This document shows positions 1-11,985 of a DNA stretch of 64,000 nucleotides, one piece after another (within the stretch, counting starts at the first letter, position 1; every line of letters starts with the position of its first letter). Under the pieces are notes generated by a model. The model was given only the letters and a program-made list of their open reading frames with translations. It was not told the origin of the DNA and did not search any database. This stretch comes from Daphnia pulex (taxonomy: Eukaryota > Arthropoda > Branchiopoda > Diplostraca > Daphniidae): NCBI RefSeq assembly GCF_021134715.1, contig NC_060021.1, forward strand, positions 7,224,501 through 7,288,500, written 5' to 3'. A program made the position numbers and the translations under genes.

Positions 1-2213
1 TCACTGTCCAAATATGTGTGGTTTCCAGTGAAGTGTTCCGTCACGTGGTTGATTTTCATAGGTCGGCCAGCCAATTCGAATCCATTTAATTGTTCCATTG
101 CTTTTTTAGCATCTTCGGCATTTCGGAACTAATTTCAGGAGAACAAGGAAAAAACAGTTAAAAGATTTGCGTCAAACAAATTGAGAAATTTTTCTTTTTT
201 TTACCGTAATGAAACCATATCCTTTCGAGCGGCCCGTTTCCGTATCAATCATGAGCTGCATGTGTTCAATTTTGCCGAAAGGTTCGAAGATGCTGCGTAA
301 CATATCTTCAGTGATATTGAAATGGAGAGATCCGACGTATAAGCGCATGGGGCCATTGGGACCTTTGTTAAACGAGCTCATGGCAGGCATGTTACTTCCA
401 GCCAGTCGGTTCTTTTCTGCTTGAGTTGGCTGAACGACGATTGGTACGCCGCACAATCTTTGACCTGTCAATGCGATCGCCTGTAACAGGATATGTTAAA
501 GGAAAAGAAATTAAAAATGTTTCCACTTGTTTAATCGAAACCAACTTACCAAAGGAACTGATTCCGGTTCAGCAAACTCAACGTAGCAAAGTCCTTTAAA
601 GCGGCGTGTCTTATTACAAGTAATCAACCTCACATCTCGAACCTGAAAATATTCATTAGAGTTAATCTACAACGCAGAAAAATGACAGAATTCAAATTAG
701 TTACCTTGCCAACAGCAGAGAAGAATTCTTCCAAGTCTCTGGCTCGGATTCGCTGGGACAATTGCATACAGAACACAGTTCGGGCATCGCGCTCTTCTAC
801 AGTCATTTCGGTCAATTGTTTTTTAATCGGAGTTGGAGACCGACGACCACGGTTCCTTTCACGATCTTTTCCTCCTTTCGGACTGCGTGATCGCTTCCGC
901 CCATCGCGGTGAGGACTGCGAGATCTCCGGCGCGAATCACGGGGACTACGAGAACGACGCCCACCACGGTCACGACTGCGACTTTTACGGCGGTCTCGAT
1001 CTTTACGATCTCTACTGCGACTTCTGTGTCGATCACTGCGGCCTGACCGGCGGTCTCTGTCCTTTTCCTTTCCTCCATCCTTGTCTTTCTCACGATCCTT
1101 ACCCCTTTCCCTGTCCTTGTCGCGGTCCTTATCTTTTTCTCGGTCCTTATCTTTGTCGCGCTCCTTATCTGATTTCTTTTCTTTGGCGTCGCTTCTAAAA
1201 TAAATAAAAAAAGGTCAATATTTCAATATTTAAACGGAAAGAGAAAAACTACTTTTCCTACCCATTCACTCGGTGGGCAGCGTCTCCGTTGACTTTCCCC
1301 TCAGCTTCGCCCTGGAGTACACAGCAGAACGTGATGAATCAGGCCAATGGAAAGTAAGGGAATGGCAATTGGGTAAGAAGGACAAAAGAAGGGTAAAAGA
1401 AAAAATAAACAAAGATTAAATCGATGTTACAATTAGCTACGATGAAACGACTCGTGCAGACGAAAGCGCAGATTGTACACAGGATGTCCCCATCGAAGTT
1501 TACCTAAAACTTACCTTGCCCTAACCAGAACCACATTCCATTCGCCTTAAGCAATCTGCAACAAATCTTTCAAACGAGAAACAAAAACCCACTCTTATGA
1601 GAACCCTAGTAAAAACATTTCTTTAACCATAAACCTATTAGAAGTTCCAATGACAGAACTTGCTCTTAAATGTTGGCTCGCATAGCACAACTCAAAGTTG
1701 ATATGCACTTGGATTTGAATTTGGAGAGCGAAGGCAGAAAAAGGGACCTGGAAAGATTCAAAGTAATAAAAAATATATATGCCTCCACAATTCCAGATCA
1801 GTGGGTGTTGGCTCTCTCCTCCAACAGAGGCTGGGTCCTAAGACGACAGAAAAAAGGGAACCTTCATTTTTGTGAATTGCGTGGGACTTAAAGAGAGGGA
1901 GGCATTGAAGATATATTTCAACAGAGCATCCTTCTCAACAAGTCATCAAATGACGCTAGAATGCCCGGTTTTCATTTTAAGATACCCTACCTGGGCACGA
2001 TGTTGAAGAGAAAACAACGCAGCACGCGAATTTACATGGCTCTACATGAGGAATAAAATGAGGAATTTTTACATTTCCCAACCTATTCCAGTGTTTCTAA
2101 TTCATACATATTTACAACACTAACATTTAAACTGGACAAACCCTCATCACGCTTTCACTTACCCCTTTCTTATCGAATGCGGCCTCCAACAAAGCATCAA
2201 TATCTTCATCCAT
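1..2213 (-). CDS. RBM39: RBM39/CAPER-like RNA-binding splicing factor (3' end outside window)
   Basis: Six coding exons join in phase on the minus strand: 2163-2213, 1262-1311, 705-1194, 550-642, 205-480 and 1-128, about 362 codons before the window ends. The start MDEDIDALLEA fits the family N-terminus. A long RS/RD/KD-rich segment (residues about 35-165) is followed by RRM1 (RTVFCMQLSQRIRARDLEEF, then VRDVRLI and KGLCYVEF) and RRM2 (RLYVGSLHFNITEDMLRSIF, then SKGYGFITF), ending in the conserved ELAGRPMK stretch. The family acts in the nucleus as a U2AF65-related splicing factor and transcriptional coactivator. The C-terminal U2AF-homology domain must lie to the left of position 1. A 5' UTR intron is likely at about 2238-2296. 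The roughly 850-bp first coding intron (1312-2162) shows no other coding exon I can support. Confidence 0.93.
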
Positions 2214-2995
2214 GGTGATGAACCTTTGAGATTTCCTGTAGAAGAATTTCACATGTTAACACAGTTTTTTTTCACAGAATCAACAAAATTTTTACCTGCA
2301 AAAAATTACACGGACGACGTAAAGATGGTTTCAATTACGCGTCAATAAAAACGCAGTTTACTGCTGCCAGACTCGCGCAAAAGAAAATGGAGGTTCTAGA
2401 AGCTATTCAACGTTGTCATATCACCATTTAGTTTACGTAAACAACAGCGAGCCAGCCAGTCCGCTCCGCACTCCGCCGCGGCGCCCGGCCGCCGCGCCGA
2501 CCACGCAAGGAAAGGAAGGAAGACCACGCAAGGCGAAAATCGTAAAAACAAAAATGATTTTACCATTTAAAAGTAGTTTGATTTTTCCAGTTACAAAACT
2601 ATATTTTTCTCAAAATGTTTGCAAAATTTGGGCTGTATTTCATTAGATTGCGTCAGTTGACTCTGTCAGTTCTCTCCTTGCAGAAATCCGGTTTCAGCCA
2701 TTGTTCAAATCTGAACGAGAAGGTACAGTTTGCTAAAAAAATTAGGAGTTTATTTTTCTATATTATTTCTTTATTTTTATCAGTTTTACATTACAGAAAC
2801 AAAATCCATAATAATCGATTAATCGATTTAATTAAACTTTTGTGTTGGTTCGTCTGCTTGGCAATCCTCATATCAGTTTGTTATTTTCACGAGTTCTTCA
2901 ATAATTTCCCCGTTCAAGCAATACGTTATAACAAGAACAAGAGTGTGTTTAATATTGGCAATCTAAAGACCTGTTTTTAAATATAACTACAAAGA
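2214..2995. promoter_or_regulatory. Shared intergenic/5' UTR region between RBM39 and EIF2B4
   Basis: The two start codons point away from each other across 782 bp, so this is a likely bidirectional promoter. It holds an unusually GC-rich patch (about 2455-2510) in otherwise AT-rich DNA, and a repeated GACCACGCAAGG word just after it. No TATA box is evident. Confidence 0.4.
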
Positions 2996-4876
2996 ATGGA
3001 AGCAGGAAAAAAAGGGCAGGAGAAAACAAAGGAAGAAATTTTGGCAGAGAGAAAGGCCAAGAAAGCAGAAAAGGCTGCTAAGAAATCTCAACCAGCAGTT
3101 AAAGCTACTACTCCTACTCCTGCTGTTCCTGTACCAGTAACAGTAGTTTCAGAACCACCTCAAACTGTCAAGGAAATTAGTATGTTTAAAAAAAGTATGG
3201 TAATTGGCATTGTTTTCAAGTTTGACATTTTCTTAGGTAATCCTGCTAAGGCAGATGAAACTGGAAAATCAAAAGCAGAACTTAAGGCAGAGAGGCGTCA
3301 AAAGCAGGAAGCTCAGAGGGCTGCTAAAGCAGCACCCGCTGCACCAGAAGCAAAGCAATCTGCAGCACCTAAAGCCGCACAAGCAAAGAGAATTCCTGAT
3401 CAGATTCAAGCTGACAGACCAAGTGTGGAGAAGAGACTGGTGAGAAAATGTGTAACCCAAAAGGTGGGTAATAATTATCATTAGAGACTGTCTATTTACT
3501 AATATATAGTGTGAATTAAATTAAAGGTTCCACAGCTTCCTCCTGCTGAAAGAAAAATTCAGTTATTTTCCCATCTTCATCAGCAAGAAAGAAGAATTGG
3601 GCTACTCACAAAAGACTTATCCATAAATCAAAGTAAAAGTTTTAATAACTTATTCTTCATTTGTTTCACTGTAACATTTTTCATAGGCAATATTCATCCT
3701 GCTGTAATTAAACTTGGTTTGCAGTATGCAAGTGGTATCATTTGTGGTAGCAATGCCAGAGCTGTAGCTTTACTGGAGGCCTTTAAGAAGGTTATCTCTG
3801 ATTACTCTACACCAGAGCACAAGGAGCTATCACGAGACCTAGAAAATAGTCTGAAACCTTGCATTAACTTTTTGAAACAATGTCGGCCTATATCAGTTTC
3901 CATGGGGAACGTCATACGTTTTCTAAAGAGACACATCACCAACATCCCTTCCGAGTACAGCGATGTTCAAGCAAAACAATATCTTCATGAACAAATTGAC
4001 AAATATATCCAAGGTACTACAGATGGATTCCGAAATATATTGGTAAAATTACTTACTTAATCTGCGTAATTCTCTCGTTCAATTCGACAATAGAAAACGT
4101 CGAATTAGCAGGGAAGGCGATCTGTCAAGAAGCCAGTAAAAAAATTGCTTCTGGTGATGTCATTCTGACTTACGGCTACTCATCGCTACTGCTGCAAATT
4201 TTGTTGAAGGCATTCAACGAGGATAACAAGAAGTTCCGAGTTGTTGTGCTAGACAGTAGCCCAAGATCAGAAGGCCTTCAACTTCTTCGGCGACTTGTAG
4301 CTGCCAAAATCCCTTCAGTTTACATGCTCATCTCGGGAGCCTCTTACATCATGCCAGAGGTTTGTACCAATCAACTTACACCGTTGATTTACTATTACAT
4401 ATATTGCGCTTATTATTAGGTAACGAAAGTTTTGTTGGGAGCTCACGCTTTGTTGGCGAATGGTAACGTTATGTCACGCGTTGGCTCATCCCAAGTGGCC
4501 CTTGTTGCTAAAGCCCACAACGTGCCGGTGTTGGTCTGTTGTGAGACTCACAAGTTTTGCGAACGCGTCCAAACCGATTCGTTTGTATTCAATGAGCTAG
4601 GTACCTAATTAAATATTAACCTTTCTTCCTCAGAATTCGAGTAATGTTTCCCTCTTGACAGGTGACCCAGACGACCTTGTTGCGGCCGTCAAAGGAAAAC
4701 CGTTCGTTCACTCTATCGCCAATTGGAGGGAATTACCCCAACTTTCTCTTCTTAACTTGACTTATGACGTGACGCCAGGCGATCTTGTTACAGCTGTCAT
4801 AACCGAACTGGGCAGTGTTCCTTGTACGTCGGTCCCGGTTGTTTTGCGTGTTAAGCATGCTGAAACGGCTATATAA
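2996..4876 (+). CDS. EIF2B4: Translation initiation factor eIF2B subunit delta
   Basis: Seven exons keep phase: 2996-3179, 3237-3463, 3527-3632, 3687-4013, 4094-4359, 4420-4600 and 4662-4876, giving 501 residues. The N-terminal about 160 residues are Lys/Ala/Glu-rich and low complexity, as in eIF2B delta proteins. The rest is the conserved alpha/beta/delta regulatory fold, with blocks such as [73 protein letters not shown] and VYDVTP-like YDVTPGDLV. The protein is part of the decameric guanine-nucleotide exchange factor for eIF2 and is the hub of the integrated stress response. The length is close to other animal delta subunits. The first ATG of the conserved frame was chosen. An ORF at 2615-2980 upstream is not supported as coding. 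Confidence 0.95.
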
Positions 4877-4984
4877 AATAGGTTTGATTGGTTTATTATA
4901 AAAAATTTGCTGGTGGTGAGAAAATACAATTTTCTTCTGATAATTTGTACAATTTACGTGATGAGCCATTATGTTATTGTAACA

Positions 4985-5593
4985 TCATTCAACATCTGAG
5001 TCTGAATCAAGAAAACAAGACCATTTCGATATTTTAACTGAGGGGACTCTTACTTGAGATTCTGATTCAACCACATTTCTTTGATCATCCTCATCTAATA
5101 ATTGAAAAATGTAATTTTTAGATTAAAAACGGCTGCTGCATATAAAAAAATTACATACCAGAGTATTCCTCACACAGTTTTCGTTTGTTAGGCACTGATT
5201 CATTTTTTTGGTTTTGGCTAACAGTTTCAGTATTCTCACTTTCTACAGGTTCTGCTGACATACCTTTCACTAAATTTAGTTTCTGTACATGCTCTCGACA
5301 ATCCTTTGCTGATCCCTGTCCAAAAACCTGTGAAAACCTGAACTCAGTTTCTCAATTGTTTCTACATTGTTTACATTTTTAGTACCTTGATGATAGTCTG
5401 TTTTTCTCCACACATCTTGCAGACCCATTTCTTGCTACTCTTTTTAACAATATGAACCTAAAAGAGATAAAGGAGATTTTACAACAAAAGTATAACACAT
5501 TCAGGACTCTGAAAATATAGGCTACAAGGATTCTTGAACCACCTGAAATGTGCTGCAAGAATAACATTTGTAAATACAAAATTCTTGTGGCAT
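4985..5593 (-). CDS. MRNIP: MRN complex-interacting protein (MRNIP)-like
   Basis: Four exons keep phase: 5543-5593, 5386-5457, 5159-5327 and 4985-5094, giving 133 residues. The N-terminus has two CxxC pairs: residues 10-13 (CYSC), then KKWVCKMCGEKQTI and a following FGQGSAKDCREHVQKLN block. That layout is the diagnostic N-terminus of the C5orf45/MRNIP family. The C-terminus is acidic and Ser-rich, ending in DSDSDVE. Vertebrate MRNIP binds MRE11-RAD50-NBS1 and promotes the DNA damage response, and function here is by homology only. The C-terminal half is shorter than the vertebrate protein. The gene lies head-to-head with the NT5C3 gene, with 222 bp between start codons, and tail-to-tail with EIF2B4. 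Confidence 0.82.
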
Positions 5594-5815
5594 ATTGACG
5601 AAAAAAAAAATGAGATCAAATTTGTTTTTCAAAACTATGACGGATTGACGGCTGCAGCAGTCGTCATGGCAACACTTATGTAAGCATCGTCTGCAATTAG
5701 ATAAATTTGAAGTTGATTGCTTGATTTTAGGTTCTCGTTCTCGTTATCACGTGTCAAGGGTACAGACTATTGTTACTAAAACTATTCAAGAAATAACTTA
5801 AGTCGTAATTAGTGA
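5594..5815. promoter_or_regulatory. Bidirectional promoter of MRNIP and NT5C3-like genes
   Basis: The region is the 222-bp gap between two divergent start codons. It has no TATA box. It contains a small ATG followed by a donor-like GTAAGC near 5665, which could be an alternative first exon of the plus-strand gene. Confidence 0.4.
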
Positions 5816-7321
5816 ATGAGTTTGAGGACACCAACAGTTTTCCATGTTATATCTTCTTTCAGGGTTACTGGGAAACGAAGTAAATCAAGCCTAAAAGCGA
5901 CCAAACCCTTCTTAGCAAAGTCCACTGTCACTAATCAGTTACGTCAACCATCAAGGAATATTTGTAACATCAAAATCATGGACAACCTCATTTCCTTAGT
6001 AAACAGAAAAATGAATTTCCTACATGTGGCATGTTCTAGATCTTATTTCTTAATAAATTTCTTTAATGTGAACTTCCTATAGATTCCCAACTTAAAATTA
6101 AGCCATGTCCATGTTAAGGATTGGCAAAATGTTGGGGACAAAATTAACAAACTGATAGCTGGAACCCATGATAAATTGCAAGTGAGACCCAAACCCAGTA
6201 ACTGAATCATAAAAAATAGTGTGAAAAATCTAACTATTTTTTTTTATCCTACGAGGTAATTGCTGATTTTGACTTCACTTTGACCAAATTCCATGTAGAT
6301 GGAGTAAGGAAGTTATCTTGTCATGGTAAGGGACATAACATTAAATGATTAAACTGAGATAAAACCTTGAAAATTTACTTGCTTTCTCAATTTAAGGTGT
6401 TGTTGAAAATTACTCAAAACTGCCTGACCATTACAAACTTAAAAGCAAAGAAATGTTTAACAAGTACTGTTTCATTTTTTAAGCAATCATACCTATAGTT
6501 ATAAAGTCATTATAATAATGAATATTTTCTCTAATCAGGTACTACCCAATTGAAATAGACCAACATATGTCAGTGGAAGAGAAGATTCCTCTAATGATTG
6601 AATGGTATGATGGTGCTCATGAACTGCTGGAGCATAGCAATTTGTATAAACATGATTTTGCTTTAATGGTCAAAGAAAATCCAATAGAGTTCAGGTACCA
6701 GCAATATTCTTAAAAATCTAGTGAATGTAAATTGAAATCCCTTTACAAATTGTTTACTCACATAAAGGGATGGAACATTGCAGTTTATGAAAGACTTGAA
6801 GGCAGCAAACATTCCTATTCTAGTGTTTTCAGCTGGTGTAGGAGATGTCATTGATGAAGCTTTACTTGCCAACAATCTCACACAGGATAATGTGAAAGTG
6901 ATTTCAAACTACATGACCTATAATACTGAAGGGAAATTAGTTGCATTCACTGACAAATTGATTCATATGTACAACAAAAATGAGACATCAATTCCCCATT
7001 CGTCCACCTACTTCCAAGATTTATCACATCGCCATAATGTGATATTACTGGGTGACTCGCTTGGCGACCTTCAAATGTCAAAAGGTGTCGAACCGCCAAG
7101 CACCGTTCTAACCATCGGATTTCTCAACGATAAGGTTTTACTTTAGTCCAACTACCTACAGTTTTCTATACAGTAAATAACCAAGTCCTTTGTTGCATTA
7201 AACCTAGATTGAAGAACGTTTGGAGAAGTACAAGGGAGAGTTTGACATCGTTTTAGTCGATGACCAATCCATGGACATCCCAGATGCGATTCTTAAATCT
7301 GTACTAGCTAACGAATCTTAA
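5816..7321 (+). CDS. NT5C3: Cytosolic 5'-nucleotidase III (NT5C3-type, HAD superfamily)
   Basis: Exons are 5816-5998, 6083-6181, 6256-6325, 6397-6463, 6539-6694, 6768-7134 and 7208-7321, all in phase. The HAD motif I is VIADFDFTLT (DxDxT), motif II is FSAGVGD, and the acidic motif is LLGDSLGDLQM. The blocks YYPIEIDQHMS and VISNYM are family hallmarks. Enzymes of this family dephosphorylate pyrimidine 5'-monophosphates, and the arthropod members also act on 7-methyl-GMP from cap breakdown. There are two start choices. The ATG at 5978 gives 297 residues, matching human NT5C3B. The in-frame ATG at 5816 adds 54 residues that are basic and almost free of acidic residues, possibly a targeting sequence. 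Confidence 0.92.
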
Positions 7322-7358
7322 GAAAACTAGATCTTGTTTCAACTACATGTAATGTAAT

Positions 7359-7364
7359 AATAAA
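7359..7364 (+). terminator. Poly(A) signal AATAAA of the NT5C3-like gene
   Basis: A canonical hexamer lies 38 bases after the stop codon. The converging transglutaminase gene ends at 7675, so the two 3' ends are within about 310 bp of each other. Confidence 0.6.
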
Positions 7365-7674
7365 TATACAAGTGCAAAAGGTTTACTTGATGAAGTTTAT
7401 TCAAACCGATAAAACATCATTCAGAGGTAAAAAATGATAAAACTGCAATTAAAGACCAACACCGTTGGGAAGTGAATGTTAGAATAAAAAGAAGAATGGC
7501 CAGTCATCACTAGAATGCGACTGTCGATGAAAGGGGTGTGAAAGGTGCAGAGAAGGCAAAAAGAATACTTGACTAATTTGCAACAATGTTCCTTGGGCAA
7601 GTCCGAGTTCGTTTAGATGTCGAGATCATGATGTCGAAGGAAATCCATAATCCGGTTTTAGGAAGAATTATATC

Positions 7675-10600
7675 TTAATCACGGACATGGATCGGACGGG
7701 AACCAATAATGTCGCCCAACTCGCGGGAGTTGAAAGTAGCAACAAGTTTGCGCTCACCATTGAAGCGAGGCATGAACTTCTGGACGAAGCTGATCATCTC
7801 TCCCGGTTTCACGTCACTGAAGGAATTTAGTTTTTCCATTATTATCATTTTCGTTAAACGTTATTTTGTTTAAATTTTCGTTTCTGCCAACTTACCGGTA
7901 TTTAACCGTCTGGGCGCGTACCAGACCAGGTCCTTCGAAAGTGAACTCGCACTCGGTCAAAGTGACTGAAATGGGGTTCATGAAACTAAACGTGGCGAAG
8001 CAATCCTGGCCAACCTGGGGATTTCCTCGGATCTAAAGCAAAGTGTTATCGGTATTGGCAGTTTGTGCAAAATTCAATTTCAATCCAATAGATTTTTTTT
8101 TTTTGAAAATTACCTGAACATCCAGCTTGGGTTTCTCAAGCTGGAAGTCCTCTTCTTCGCTCCAACATTGCTTGGTTTCTTGTACGGATGCCATGGCATA
8201 GATCTTAATATGACCATAGTCGACAATTTTGTCGCGGTACTCATCCCAGCTGATACGGATTTGCATAGTTTCTCCTAAAATTTAAAAGTAAAATGTGTCA
8301 GGAATACTTGACACGAAAAAATGGTGTATAATTTGTTGGTATCAAGAGTAACGTACGGCCTCCAGGTTGAAGGACGAACTGACGGTCGCAGCGTCCAAGA
8401 CGGCGAGCGGTAACTCCAGTGTAATAGACGGAGTTAGCGGACAGGATCGTCGTGATGGTCCTCATTTCTTGGGAGCGGTTCTGTAAAATTATTCATTGGA
8501 GGAATTTACAAACAAACTCTTGAAAAAAGAAAAAAATGTAAGTAAAATTCACCTGAATTTGAACTTGGAAGTTGAACGGCTGTCCCCAGGCAACCTTTTC
8601 TTGGTCAATCAAGTCGAAGTAAACATCTTCGTTGGTCGGTCGATGAGCTTCAAACATAGGCTGCGATTTCTCGACGCTGCGAGATGCGTTCATGGCAGAC
8701 AATCGCTCCGCAGGTGAACCAGCTGGATTTGTAGGGCGATAATAAAATGCATAAGATTGAGAAATAGAATAAAAGAAAATTGTAAAAAAAAATAAGTCTT
8801 AAGTACTTGGGAAGAGCTTCATATCCCTGTCTCTCTCACGATCTCTCATATCTGAATAGGACGATGACATTCCTTGATCTTTTAATAAAGAACCAGAAAT
8901 AGGTTAGCTATTAGAAATTGAATTGATAAATACTGAAATTACTAAAGAGAGAGTTAAAGCATCCGTCTCCTTGTTTCTGGTAGCGGGACATGCCATCGGG
9001 GTTCTTGTATAGACTAGAAATATCTTCAGCATCGGCATCACTGACATCATCATCAGCTCCTGGTCGCTTGGTCAAGATCATGCGGCCAACTCTGTGAAAT
9101 GAAAAAGACTGATGAATGAATTCAAATTCTTTAAAAGACTCCATCAGCCTGTTTTTCTCTTACTGATAGTTGTTGACACGGATTTTCCTGAATCCCCAGT
9201 GTGAAGTCTCATCCTCTTGGAAGTGGCTAACTTCAGCGTTGACTTCGGCAAACAACTGAAATGTTCAATGTTCATATCATGTCAAATAGCTGTTTCGAGA
9301 AGGTTTTGGTTATGTTCAGTATTAATTACGTAGGGGGTATCGTAAGCGAATCCAACTTCGCCACGACGAACAGACTCGACGGAAGATGGGCCTCGTCGGA
9401 ATTCTTCAACAGCCCATGGTCCACGGTTCTTCTTGTCTGTGAAATGAAACAACATTTTACTTAACACAAAACTAAAAACAAAAATAGCACATCAACAAAA
9501 TTACCTCCGCCGTTTTTCTGCCAGAACTGAGGAGGAGGAGTGGGGTCAATTGCCTGCCAGCCGTTGAATCCAGTTTGGAGATCGGGGCGTGACATCCATA
9601 CTTCAGTCCTATTTAATCAAATCATAAAATAAAATATACAGAATCAAATCAAGTTCGAAAAACATTACCATGCATGGAAGTTCCACATGGCATCCTGATT
9701 GTCGCCATCTGGGCCACCTTTCATCTCATCGCCAAAGACATCGAAGTACTTGTCGACCGACATGGTGTGGTTGGTGTCGCGGGCGGAAACGAAATTGGTC
9801 ACGGGACGAGATGGGATACCCAAAGCGCGGAAGACTGCAAGGTGAAAAATAGTAGTGCTGTAGAACGTCTAATCTAAATTCTGGGATTTAAGTCCATGTA
9901 ATTACTGGAAGTAGCCACAGCGGCGAACACCCAGCATTGGCCGTATTTGACTGGTTTGGATCCATTGCGCAAGTAGTGCTCGAAGATTTTGGAGCTTCCG
10001 GTCCATACCCATGGGCAAACTCCGTCTTCGAATGAGCCTTCCCATTTGCCTTCCAACAAACCGAAACCATCGGTTGCGTTGATCTGTTGATTAATGTGAA
10101 CAAATGTTTTATAATCGGACAGAAAAGAAACGCTGAATGTCAATTTAAATTACGATTGAGGCGATGGCGCGGACAACTTGGACGGGGTTGCCTCTTTCGG
10201 TTGGGTTGAGTCCAGATTGTTCCAACAAAAGCTGGGCAGCTGGCAGAGCAACGTCAGAGAACTGTCCGTAGATCCAACGACGGCCCTTGGGGCGGTTATG
10301 GGTGCCAACGTATACCTTGCCTGATTCATTCATCAGATACTCCTTGCGAAGTTCTTCGTTGTCCAAGTAAACTGGGTCATCTGTTCAGTCAATACAATTG
10401 CAATTAGCTATTCAAATTGAACTACGGAAATAATCAGAGAAGTAGAAAAACACAAACCTCGGCAGAAGGGGTTGAACAAGATGTAAATGTCATCCTTGAA
10501 ACGGAATTCGTCGACACGGGCGCCTGGAGTCGTGGTGGTGGTTTCAATGGTCACACGCCAAAGTCCGACTAGTGCGTTGGCAGGGATATGGACCTACACA

Positions 10601-11985
10601 ATTGATGGGAATCAATTATTAATTTGCTGAATAATATCCATTCTCAAAACGTGGGTAATTTTTGGAAAATATAACATACTTGGAAAGTGATGTTGAAACC
10701 CTCCTGTTGATGAAGGCGCATGTCCCACTTTTGCGGGGCTCGGTTAAATTCACGTTGGTTCATGCGGAAGGGCAAAACAACTTTGGTTCCCTTGGTAACC
10801 TGAGGATTCGGGCCTGGCAAAAAAATTAAAAAAAATAAATAAACAATAAGCGTTTAGACTCTTTTAAATTTCGACAAATACCAAAGCTGAAGGATGCTCG
10901 GAGGATGTCACGACGGGGATCAAAGTTGCGGTCCTTCATGCGCACAGCCATGAAGAAAGGCTGGCCACGACGAAGAACAGTAGTGGACGACGAAGAAGAT
11001 GAACGGTAGTCCATCGATGACAGTGAGGACATGTTAGTCATCGATCTGGACATAACCATTGAAGATGACGATCCAATGTCCTTTTTTAAAAACCAAACAA
11101 AAGTTAATTTTATTAATTTTTAAAATTGGGTCAAGTCCAAATTACTCGGCCGTTGTCGAGAACCAACTCGTAGCGATCAGTGCGATGCTCGCGGGCGTTG
11201 TCCCGTGCGAACAGCTCAACAGACTCGATCTTCAGATTGTCGGAAGACACTGTTAATTACAAGAGAAAAGCGTGAATATTGCATGGCAATAACAGAATGA
11301 ATAGAAGATGTATTGTTGTATTACTTCCATCGGTGCGGATGTCTTCGACGGCTCGTTCAGCGCGACGACGCCTATCCAAATCTTCGGCGTAGTGCGAGAC
11401 CAGTGAGGCGCGGTAGGCGGCGTTGCTGCCTCCGGGACTGACTCCAACATTGTTTCCCATTCCATCGCGCTCGTTATTACGACGAACGAAACTCGATGAA
11501 TTGGCCAAGTTGTTCAAACCCGAGTTGCCGCTCATTGAACGACGCAACATGCCTGGAGATCCTTGTTGAGTCATCGTTGAACGACGCAACATGCCTGAAA
11601 ATAGTGCAGTTCGATTAGGGTTTGAATTAGAAACGAATTTTTTCACAAGAAATGTTTCAATTACCTGGAGATACTGGTTGTGCCATTGGAGAACTCATTG
11701 TGTCTAGATTGTGAAAGAGAAAAGCAATTTTGTGAATCACAAAAAAGATGAGACTATAAAGTTCAGCATGAATATGATGAGGATCGAAGAGTGCAGTGTG
11801 AACGCCCAAAATTCATTCACCTTAGTACTACTTTGAATTTGGAAAAGGGAACTAGAATGTTCCGCGTGTGTGTAAATAATAGGCACAAGTGCAGTAAATT
11901 ACTTAAAAATGTTATTCCTCGATTGCTTTCTTAAAAGTGGAAATGAATTGTGCGCGCTGTTACCTGACTGCCCGTTTCGACGCAT
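7675..11985 (-). CDS. Transglutaminase (haemocyte/coagulation type), 19 coding exons
   Basis: Nineteen coding exons join without a phase error from an ATG at 11698 to the TAA at 7675-7677, giving 901 residues. An alternative first exon at 11964-11985 (MRRNGQSG) splices to the same exon 2 in the same phase and gives 897 residues. The catalytic triad is visible: Cys418 in GQCWVF, His481 in MWNFHAW and Asp504 in GWQAID. The N-terminal beta-sandwich and two C-terminal barrel domains follow the usual order. The protein cross-links Gln to Lys; crustacean homologues act in clotting and innate immunity. The first about 100 residues are a low-complexity Ser/Arg/Asn-rich extension with a repeated GMLRRS. 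No signal peptide is seen, as in other arthropod transglutaminases. Exon 13's donor (near 8942) is the weakest junction. Confidence 0.94.

Noticed and set aside
1670-1891. 73-codon plus-strand frame
   Set aside because: Lies inside the first coding intron of RBM39 on the other strand, with no family features.
2615-2980. 121-codon plus-strand frame upstream of EIF2B4
   Set aside because: Low-complexity Phe/Leu/Ile-rich frame in AT-rich DNA, not in phase with a splice model into EIF2B4; likely 5' UTR or intron.
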